From CAISIP01 sp039934375 (GTDB lineage: Bacteria > Pseudomonadota > Gammaproteobacteria > Burkholderiales > Burkholderiaceae_C), in the NCBI GenBank assembly GCA_039934375.1, contig JBDTMH010000229.1, positions 1 through 7,041 of the forward strand: DNA of 7,041 nt. The letters run 5' to 3'. The translations under genes were made by a program, and so were the position numbers. The notes beneath the pieces were generated by a model that was not told the DNA's origin, did not search any database, and saw only the letters and a list, made by a program, of their open reading frames with translations. This document shows, one piece after another, positions 1 to 5,555 of this stretch (its first letter is position 1; each line of letters opens with the position of its first letter).

Positions 1-1227
1 GTTGGACCGCACTGCGAGTACAGCGTTCGTCCCGCCAAATGCAAATGAATTTGACAGCATGACGTTGCCGGATGCGCCGGGCCGGGCGACGTTCGCGACG
101 TAGTCGAGATCGCAAGCGGGGTCAGGCTGCTCGAGATGCATCGTGGGAAGGGCGATCTGCTGCTGCATCGCCATCAAAGCCAACACGAATTCGAGCGCTC
201 CGGCCGCACCCAGCAGGTGCCCATGAATTGCCTTCGTCGCGCTGATTGGAATCACGTAGGCTCTGCTGTTGAAAATGCTCTTGATTGCCGCAGTCTCCGC
301 GACATCGTTGGCGAGAGTTCCGGTTCCGTGTGCGTTGATGGAATCGACCTCTTCCGCCCGGATGCCCGCCGACACCAACGCCGCGCGCATAGCCGCAGCT
401 TGGCCCGCGGAGCTTGGGCGGGCAATGTGGGACGAGTCAGTGGTGAGCCCGTAACCGATCAGTTCACCGAAAATTTTCGCGCCGCGGCTCAGCGCCGTTT
501 GCATGGGCTCGAGAACGACGATCGCTGCACCTTCTCCAAGCACCATGCCGCTGCGGTTCTTCGAGAACGGCTTGCAGGACGTGCCTGGATCCGAAATGTC
601 GCTGTTTGCCAGCGTGTGCATGGCTTCCCATGCCTTCAACGAGCCCAGCGAGAGTGGTGCCTCGGCGCCCCCGGCAATGGCAAGATCGACGGCGCCACTG
701 GACACCCGCAGCCAGGCTTCGCCGATTGCGACGCTGGAGGACGAACACGCAGTCGAATAGGTGAGATTCGGACCGGTCAAGCCGAGGTCGATTCCGATCC
801 AGGACGCAGGCGCGTTGTGCATGCCCTGGAGAATCAACGTGGGCTTGATTCGATCAGATTGCTCACCATAAAGTGTGCGATAGCCGTCATCCATCGACGT
901 GGTACCGGCCATGCCGGTGCCCAGAAAGACGCCGACCCGGTCGCGGTCAATGGTCAGAAGCGCACCGCAGGAATGTTCAATGGCACGCCGGGCGGCGACG
1001 ACGGCAAACTGGGTAACCCGGTCGAGCAGCCGTTGCTGCGGCGGCTCGAAGTGTGACGCTGCGTCAAATTGCACTGTGGCCGCCAACGGCGTGCGAAGGC
1101 GATGCGAACCATCGGTGACCAAGGGGCGGATTGACGACCGTCCGGCACAGGCTGATTCGAAGACCTCGTCGGCGCTGTGGCCCAGTGGGGTCACCAGGCC
1201 AATGCCGGTAATCGCGACACGCCTCAT
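1..1227 (-). CDS. Beta-ketoacyl-[acyl-carrier-protein] synthase, KAS II/FabF-like (3' end cut by window edge)
   Basis: This condensing enzyme of the thiolase fold would join an acyl group held on its active-site cysteine to malonyl-ACP in the cytoplasm. From ATG at 1227 the frame stays open for 409 residues to the window edge. Families of this type are usually about 410 residues long, so only the last few residues and the stop are missing. The N-terminus VAITGIGLVTPLG is the standard KAS opening. The catalytic set is intact: Cys161 in STACSSSS, His300 in NAHGTGT, Lys332 in SATKAIHGH and His337 in GHLLGAAGA. The C-terminal glycine-rich motif NSFAFGGTNAVL (residues 393-404) is present, with Ala replacing the usual Gly in FGFGG. 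The intact Cys argues for an active ketosynthase rather than a chain-length factor. Its ATG overlaps the ACP stop codon as ATGA and no strong ribosome site precedes it, which suggests translational coupling. Being last of five genes beside a private ACP, it probably builds or extends the acyl chain used by the type III synthase. That role is inferred; the family call is secure. Confidence 0.95.
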   Translation of the reverse strand, partial: MRRVAITGIGLVTPLGHSADEVFESACAGRSSIRPLVTDGSHRLRTPLAATVQFDAASHFEPPQQRLLDRVTQFAVVAARRAIEHSCGALLTIDRDRVGVFLGTGMAGTTSMDDGYRTLYGEQSDRIKPTLILQGMHNAPASWIGIDLGLTGPNLTYSTACSSSSVAIGEAWLRVSSGAVDLAIAGGAEAPLSLGSLKAWEAMHTLANSDISDPGTSCKPFSKNRSGMVLGEGAAIVVLEPMQTALSRGAKIFGELIGYGLTTDSSHIARPSSAGQAAAMRAALVSAGIRAEEVDSINAHGTGTLANDVAETAAIKSIFNSRAYVIPISATKAIHGHLLGAAGALEFVLALMAMQQQIALPTMHLEQPDPACDLDYVANVARPGASGNVMLSNSFAFGGTNAVLAVRSN

Positions 1228-1508
1228 GCGATCGACTGGGACTCGCCACCCAACTCGGACCCTGCTGCCGTACCGGTCTGCGCCGCAATTTGACCGTCGA
1301 CATAAAGCACAACATCTTCAAACGTCGCAAGATCCATGGGTACATCGGGCAATTTCAAACCAAACTCGTCTTCGATGTTGAAGAGCAACTCGGCTACCCC
1401 GATTGAATCGATACCGAGGTCTTCAAGACTAGCATCGGGAGTCAGCTTGTCGGGGTCGGCTTTGAAGTCTTTGACCAACATGGCGATGATTCGAGAGGTG
1501 GTGCTCAT
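1224..1508 (-). CDS. Discrete acyl carrier protein
   Basis: This 94-residue stand-alone acyl carrier protein carries acyl intermediates as thioesters on a phosphopantetheine arm. Ser35 in the motif LEDLGIDSIGVAELLF is the expected attachment site; the motif is followed by the acidic recognition helix (ELLFNIEDEFG, about residues 40-50). An upstream extension of the reading frame exists but lies inside the flavoprotein gene. ATG at 1508 is chosen because it overlaps that gene's stop as ATGA, is preceded by GGAG about 8 bases upstream, and gives a normal ACP N-terminus. Residues past about 78 form a low-complexity Gly/Ser/Ala/Gln tail absent from a typical 75-80 residue FabF-partner ACP. The tight placement between the flavoprotein and the ketosynthase suggests a pathway-specific ACP rather than the housekeeping AcpP. 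Whether it feeds the type III synthase, the ketosynthase or both cannot be read from sequence. Confidence 0.95.
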   Translation of the reverse strand: MSTTSRIIAMLVKDFKADPDKLTPDASLEDLGIDSIGVAELLFNIEDEFGLKLPDVPMDLATFEDVVLYVDGQIAAQTGTAAGSELGGESQSIA

Positions 1509-2767
1509 GCTTTTTCTCCGGTGGGGACATTCATGCCTGGTGCAGTTTCGCTTCGTCCATGTTGCAACGAGCGTGCCTTGCCGCTCCACGCGGCGCCGAT
1601 TCTGAGCAAAGACGGAAAACGGGTCATGAAGCCTACCGCAATTCGGGTCGGAAGTGGGCGCATGAAAATTTGAGCGTAAAGCGCAGAGGCGCGCATGCGT
1701 GGCGTGAAATTCCGCCGCCACATACGCTCGTAGTCTGAATGCGCGTCAGCCAGCGTCGATGGTGTTGGCATTTGCCCCACGTGGCGTGTCAGGGCTTCGA
1801 CCAGCAGTGTGGCGGACTGGATCGCAATGCTGATGCCTTCGGCCACGACCGGATGCGCCTCGGCAGCGGCATTGCCCACCGCAAACACGCCGCTCTCTCC
1901 GAAAGTGCGAATTCCGGGACGGATCGGGCCGGCGCCAATCCATTTGCCATCACAGCTTGCGGCTTCAAGCGCTTCGGCGACGCCGGCGCAGTGCGCAAGA
2001 ATGTGCGCCAGCACCGACTCCCCCGCGGTACGTCTCGGATGTCTCGCTCGCGCGGCTTCCAGATGGTCTCGCCGGATGCAACACGACAGGCTGATGCGCT
2101 GCCCGCCGGTGTTGACCATGCCGCCGTAACCGCCAGGGAACGCGATCAATGGCATCAAGTCGCCATCCAGTGCGCCGCCATGAAACCGGGCCTTGAAGCC
2201 GAGAAGATCCGAGCCGGCGACGGCTTTTCGGAACTGCTGCGTTGGCAACGGTCCTGCTTCCCACGAGCCATGCGCTGCGACAATCAACGGTGCTTCCAGA
2301 ATACGCCGTTCGTCACGTTCACGATTTTCGACGGTGCACAGATATCCACGATCGCTGGCCGTGAAAGCCGTCACTGCAAAGGGCTGCCAAACAGTGGCGC
2401 CGATAGCTGCAGCGTGTCCCAGCAGTTCAGTGTCCAGAATTTCGCGATTGACGGCGCGCCCCCCTTCAACAGGCTCACGAAGCGGATTCATCGGCGTCGT
2501 GACTTTCGACGTACCGGCAAATACCCCCACGCGACGGACAAGTGGCCCGGCCTGCGGGGTAAGTTCATCGACCACGCCGAGCGCGTGAAGGAGCGGCCAC
2601 GTGGTTGCGGACACGAACTCCCCACATACTTTGCTGCGCGGGAATGCGATCTTTTCGACGACGGCAACCCGCTTTCCTGCGCGCGTCAGCAAGATTGCAG
2701 CGGTGGCTCCTGCCGGGCCACCGCCGACAACGATGACGTCGTATTTGGACGGAAGCAAGACGTTCAT
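1505..2767 (-). CDS. FAD-dependent oxidoreductase (geranylgeranyl reductase / aromatic monooxygenase superfamily)
   Basis: This 420-residue flavoprotein has an N-terminal Rossmann FAD site: YDVIVVGGGPAGATAAI with GGGPAG at residues 15-20, and Glu38 in VAVVEK for the ribose. Residues 43-50 (PRSKVCGE) match the K-x-C-G signature of the geranylgeranyl reductase-like branch. R108 and D112 in VNREILDTEL fit the usual second FAD contact. The late FAD motif reads VGNAAAEAHPVVAEGI (297-312), so the usual GD is GN. The family includes oxidoreductases and ring hydroxylases. In Streptomyces griseus the type III synthase SrsA is paired with a methyltransferase (SrsB) and a flavoprotein hydroxylase (SrsC), which makes oxidation or reduction of the polyketide a reasonable inference here. 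No transmembrane segment is obvious. The start ATG overlaps the methyltransferase stop, and its TGA overlaps the ACP start. The exact reaction and substrate are not determinable; aromatic hydroxylation and double-bond reduction are both possible. Confidence 0.9.
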   Translation of the reverse strand: MNVLLPSKYDVIVVGGGPAGATAAILLTRAGKRVAVVEKIAFPRSKVCGEFVSATTWPLLHALGVVDELTPQAGPLVRRVGVFAGTSKVTTPMNPLREPVEGGRAVNREILDTELLGHAAAIGATVWQPFAVTAFTASDRGYLCTVENRERDERRILEAPLIVAAHGSWEAGPLPTQQFRKAVAGSDLLGFKARFHGGALDGDLMPLIAFPGGYGGMVNTGGQRISLSCCIRRDHLEAARARHPRRTAGESVLAHILAHCAGVAEALEAASCDGKWIGAGPIRPGIRTFGESGVFAVGNAAAEAHPVVAEGISIAIQSATLLVEALTRHVGQMPTPSTLADAHSDYERMWRRNFTPRMRASALYAQIFMRPLPTRIAVGFMTRFPSLLRIGAAWSGKARSLQHGRSETAPGMNVPTGEKA

Positions 2768-3471
2768 ACCTTACGCGCCAGCAGGCAATGGCTGAACAGC
2801 CCGGCCGAATATTCGCGCAGCGACCAGCCGCGATGGCTCGGCCAATGGGCAGACAGTTCCTGGCCCCGAAAGCCAGCGTGAACGCTCAGCACGGCATCGT
2901 TACGCGTAACCGCACCAGCGCCGATGAGGCCGACAAGATGACTGCCGACAAGCGCGACGGAACTGCGCCGGGGCTCACAACAAAAGAACGTTGCCGTGGA
3001 TTTCGCCACCGCATGAACGAGCCGCGTCAGCTCGTCGTCCTGGAAATGGTGCAGGAACAAATTCGCAATGATGATGTCCCACGGTCCCTCGGTGCTCCGA
3101 TCCAGCCAATCAAAGACATCTGCGGTCGCCACTTTGGGACGCCATCCGGTCTTGCGCAGACCTTCGAGCGTCTCGTCGTCGACCACGGGTTGCCGATCCA
3201 GCAAAGTCAATGTCACATTCGGCAGCACAGCGGCACGGCTTCGCGCAAACCGCAACGCCAACGAACCGTCTCCTGCACCCAGTTCGAGAATTCGTAATGG
3301 CGATGCATCGACCCTGGTATCCAGGGCGTTTGTCATGATCGAGAGTGTTCCCATCGCGAAATGCAGTCGGCGCAGGTCGCTGCGCGATCGCCGCGCCGCG
3401 GGGTCGTCCGCGCCAAGAGAATCCAGTTCTTCGGGTGCCACGCTACGGGGCAGAAATGCATGCTTGCTCAT
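2764..3471 (-). CDS. Class I SAM-dependent methyltransferase
   Basis: A 235-residue soluble methyltransferase of the Rossmann-like class I fold, expected to transfer a methyl group from S-adenosylmethionine to the polyketide made by the upstream enzyme. Motif I is LRILELGAGDGSLALRFA (ELGAGDG at 63-69). An acidic residue closes the second strand (LTLLDRQ, Asp92), ADVFDWL follows at 118-124, and motif IV is IIANLFLHHF at 134-143. The frame is open further upstream, but that stretch lies within the synthase gene and has no methyltransferase character. ATG at 3471, 13 bases after the synthase stop, gives a sensible length. No purine-rich ribosome site lies before it (the bases are CTCCTTCCC), so translation is probably coupled to the upstream gene. 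This differs from Bacillus BpsB, which I recall as a membrane methyltransferase of another class. O- versus C-methylation cannot be decided from sequence. Confidence 0.9.
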   Translation of the reverse strand: MSKHAFLPRSVAPEELDSLGADDPAARRSRSDLRRLHFAMGTLSIMTNALDTRVDASPLRILELGAGDGSLALRFARSRAAVLPNVTLTLLDRQPVVDDETLEGLRKTGWRPKVATADVFDWLDRSTEGPWDIIIANLFLHHFQDDELTRLVHAVAKSTATFFCCEPRRSSVALVGSHLVGLIGAGAVTRNDAVLSVHAGFRGQELSAHWPSHRGWSLREYSAGLFSHCLLARKV

Positions 3472-3484
3472 GGGAAGGAGCCGT

Positions 3485-4573
3485 TCAACCGACCTTGAGC
3501 AACGCTCCATGGCAGGAAAATCCGGCACCAAACGACGACAACCACCACCAGCCATCCGGGGCGTGATCTTCGATCGCCGCCGCCAGCACAAAATAGACAA
3601 AGGCGCTCGACAGATTGCCATACTCCCGAAGCATGGCGGCGCTGTAGCGCAGGTCCGACTTGCCCAGTCGGAAATGGGCTTCGATCGCCTGCAGCACATC
3701 ACGTCCACCGGCATGCATGATCCAGGCACTCATATCTGCCGGATTGACCGCCGCGCGATCCAGCACGGTTTTGAGTACCGAAAATGCATTCTCCGCAGCG
3801 AGCTGGGGCACTTCTCTCGTCAGGATATTTCGAAGCATGCCGCCGCGCGACTCGAATTTGAGTGCATCTCGCTGTCCTGGCACCAGCACGGAAGCGCTGT
3901 CGATCCACTCTATCGGGCACGCCTGGTGTCCGGGCTCGCGCGACAACACCGCCGCGCCTGCGCCGTCACCGAAAAGGCAAGCACTGATCAAGACACCCGG
4001 ATCGTCATCGAGGTACATTGCCGCGCTGCTGACCTCAACGCAGACAGAAAGTACGTTCTGACAATTGCCGCCCCCGAGTAGCGCACGACCTAGCTGCATG
4101 TTGGGAAGTGCTGCGGCGCACCCTTGGCCAACCAGGTCATAGGCCTGAACGTCGGATCGAAGCCCCAGTCGTTCCACGACATGGCCCGAAAGTCCTGGGC
4201 ATACATAGCCGGTGCAGGTGCTCACAACCACTGCGTCGATGTCTACGGCATGCAGGCCGGCATTCTGGATTGCCTGGGCTGCAGCCTTTGCTCCCAGTGC
4301 GGGCGCGTGGAGCAAGAACCTTTGGCTCAGCGTATCGGGGTCAATGTCGAACACGTCTGCCAGCTTTTCCACCGCCAGTCGCCGGGCTTCAATGCCGTTG
4401 TCACGCTGCAATACGGTTCGTGCAATCACGTGTGAGCGCCGACCTAATTTGTTGAACCAGTCCGACGACTCAAAACCGACCAGGCACTCAGCCTTCGTGT
4501 ATCTGTTCTCGGGAACGGCCGTGGATATGCCGCGCAGAAAGGTGTGCGTCGCAGTCGTGTCAGCTGACCCCAT
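3485..4573 (-). CDS. Type III polyketide synthase (chalcone/stilbene synthase-like)
   Basis: A homodimeric ketosynthase of the chalcone synthase family that loads an acyl starter, extends it with malonyl-CoA and cyclises the chain to a resorcinol, phloroglucinol or pyrone. It is 362 residues from the ATG at 4573, normal for bacterial members. A GTG directly in front (4576) is an equally usable start. The catalytic triad is visible: Cys152 in YDLVGQGCAAALPN, His287 in WIMHAGGRD and Asn320 in EYGNLSSAFVYF. VVVSTCTGYVCPGL is the conserved region near residue 120 where a Cys/Thr commonly shapes the cavity. LFGDGAGAAVL (near 200-210) and the C-terminal SSFGAGFS loop (346-353) are also typical. Two usual prolines are replaced: HAGG for HPGG and FGAG for FGPG. 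It is the first gene of the operon. No strong ribosome site is present; GGAAAG lies 17 bases before the ATG. The product class is not certain, but the neighbouring ACP and ketosynthase favour a fatty acyl starter. Confidence 0.95.
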   Translation of the reverse strand: MGSADTTATHTFLRGISTAVPENRYTKAECLVGFESSDWFNKLGRRSHVIARTVLQRDNGIEARRLAVEKLADVFDIDPDTLSQRFLLHAPALGAKAAAQAIQNAGLHAVDIDAVVVSTCTGYVCPGLSGHVVERLGLRSDVQAYDLVGQGCAAALPNMQLGRALLGGGNCQNVLSVCVEVSSAAMYLDDDPGVLISACLFGDGAGAAVLSREPGHQACPIEWIDSASVLVPGQRDALKFESRGGMLRNILTREVPQLAAENAFSVLKTVLDRAAVNPADMSAWIMHAGGRDVLQAIEAHFRLGKSDLRYSAAMLREYGNLSSAFVYFVLAAAIEDHAPDGWWWLSSFGAGFSCHGALLKVG

Positions 4574-4576
4574 CAC

Positions 4577-4966
4577 GCTAAACCAGCATACTTTCCAGCG
4601 GCTCCGATGGCTGGTTCAAGAATTGTTGCATCAAAGCGTCTGCGGGTGGCCGGCATACAGGAAGTGCGTGGCAAAAGCGTCATGGTGAATTGTGCGGGTT
4701 CGAGGCAATGAGTCGCGTAGGACATTGACGCTAGATCGAGTCAGAAATTCGTGGATCGGGCATTTCGCAACCAGTATCCTTCGTATGTGTCCCCTGACGA
4801 CCGTGGCAGCTTACACGCAAGTAGTGTGAATGGATGGGAGGCGGCATACAAGGTGGCGCCGTTTGACAATTCTTTCTGGTCGCATGTCGAGGGATGCCAC
4901 GGCCATTCGTCGAGAGGTTGCCGGCGCAATCCATCCGGTCAACTTTTGCAACAGGAACCTCCGACC
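4577..4966. other. Divergent intergenic region, no gene seen
   Basis: About 390 bases separate the minus-strand polyketide operon from the plus-strand VOC gene. Short open frames on both strands (for example minus 4934-4731 and plus 4751-4966) have no recognisable motifs or good ribosome sites. Promoters for both directions must lie here, but I find no convincing -35/-10 pair. A perfect TTGACA at 4863-4868 on the plus strand lacks a matching -10 box at 15-18 bases. A weak inverted repeat occurs at 4811-4830 (TTACAC / GTGTGAA). The composition looks less GC-rich than the flanking genes. No tRNA, insertion-sequence ends or attachment site were seen. Confidence 0.6.
4633..4732. repeat. Three copies of an AGCGTC word in the divergent promoter region
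   Basis: AAAGCGTC occurs at 4633-4640 and again at 4674-4681, start-to-start 41 bases apart. An inverted copy, TGACGCT, lies at 4726-4732 and forms a perfect 7-base inverted repeat with AGCGTCA at 4676-4682. All three lie 60-160 bases upstream of the type III synthase start, where an operator could sit. The words are short and could recur by chance, so a regulatory role is only an inference. Confidence 0.25.
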
Positions 4967-5416
4967 ATGTCCACCACCCTGACCCCTTATCTCAGCTTTG
5001 CAGGCAACACCCGCGAGGCCTTTGCATACTACGAAACGGCACTTGGTGCCAGAATAGAAACAATGATGCGTTTTGCCGACATGCCCGTATCTGCCATGCC
5101 CACCGAAGGCTGCGGCGACGCGGGTGGTCCCGGCAACGATGGCATCATGCACGCGTGCCTGGCACTGCCCGGCGGCGCGATGTTGTTTGCCTGCGATGCC
5201 CCGCCTGGCAAGCCCGACGAGGGCGTCAAGGGCGTGATGCTCGCGCTGCAGTTCGACACCGTGGACCAGGCATACAAGGCATTCGACGCCTTGTCGCAGG
5301 GCGGGCAAGTGACAATGCCGATGGCGCCCGCCTTCTGGGCCGCGACTTTCGGGATGTTGACCGATCGCTTTGGCGTACGCTGGGCGGTCAATGGCGAACC
5401 TGTCGCACCAGGCTGA
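4967..5416 (+). CDS. VOC-fold protein, PhnB-like / 3-demethylubiquinone-9 3-methyltransferase domain type
   Basis: A 149-residue protein of the vicinal oxygen chelate superfamily, PhnB-like branch. The start TLTPYLSFAGNTREAFAYYE matches the conserved opening in which the Y-L-x-F strand leads into an EA-x-x-YY helix. His62 in IMHACLAL lies at a position often used for metal or ligand contact. The C-terminal signature FGMLTDRFGVRWAVNG (residues 128-143) is diagnostic. ATG at 4967 is preceded by AGGAA (4953-4957) at a good distance. An upstream in-frame extension to about 4751 has no family similarity. Despite the domain name, most such proteins are not methyltransferases or known enzymes, and no substrate can be assigned. 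A Gly/Asp-rich insert (48-60, GCGDAGGPGNDGI) sits before the His strand. It stands 139 bases ahead of the next gene and diverges from the polyketide operon, so it is probably not part of that pathway. Confidence 0.9.
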   Translation: MSTTLTPYLSFAGNTREAFAYYETALGARIETMMRFADMPVSAMPTEGCGDAGGPGNDGIMHACLALPGGAMLFACDAPPGKPDEGVKGVMLALQFDTVDQAYKAFDALSQGGQVTMPMAPAFWAATFGMLTDRFGVRWAVNGEPVAPG

Positions 5417-5437
5417 GCACAACCAGCACGGGGCGGC

Positions 5438-5455
5438 GGTTTGCGCCGGCAAATC
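5438..5455 (+). other. Short hairpin between the VOC and BNR genes
   Basis: GGTTTGC and GCAAATC flank a GCCG loop, giving a 7-base stem with one G-T pair, 21 bases after the VOC stop. A second GCCGGC follows at about 5460. No run of T comes after it, so it is not a canonical intrinsic terminator. It may be a chance structure in GC-rich spacer. Confidence 0.2.
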
Positions 5456-5555
5456 CACGCCGGCCAGTCCAGTAGCGCAAGTCGCCCAGTCGAAATAGAC
5501 TCCCGTCGTTCGTCGTGCAAGTTTTCTGCGCCGCCGCGCCTGCCAAGGAACCACC

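Noticed and set aside
136..1056. Plus-strand open frame (306 codons) opposite the ketosynthase
   Set aside because: The minus strand encodes an unmistakable KAS over the whole span; the plus frame shows no family features.
1739..2881. Long plus-strand open frame (380 codons) opposite the flavoprotein gene
   Set aside because: It is antisense to a gene with clear FAD motifs, has no recognisable domain, and is rich in Arg/Ala/Ser as expected of a high-GC shadow frame.
3068..4081. Long plus-strand open frame (337 codons) opposite the methyltransferase and type III synthase
   Set aside because: It crosses two real genes on the other strand, has no motif, and its composition is that of a shadow frame.
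4578..4589. Three-codon leader ATG CTG GTT TAG just before the type III synthase
   Set aside because: It is too short to support and lacks a properly spaced ribosome site; probably chance.
4863..4891. TTGACA as a sigma-70 promoter for the VOC gene
   Set aside because: No acceptable -10 hexamer lies 15-18 bases downstream, so it was not listed as a promoter.
4751..4966. Upstream N-terminal extension of the VOC protein
   Set aside because: The extra 72 codons show no VOC similarity, while ATG 4967 has a good ribosome site and matches the family N-terminus.
5438..5455. Hairpin as an intrinsic terminator after the VOC gene
   Set aside because: There is no following T-run and the stem is short, so it is listed only as a weak structure.
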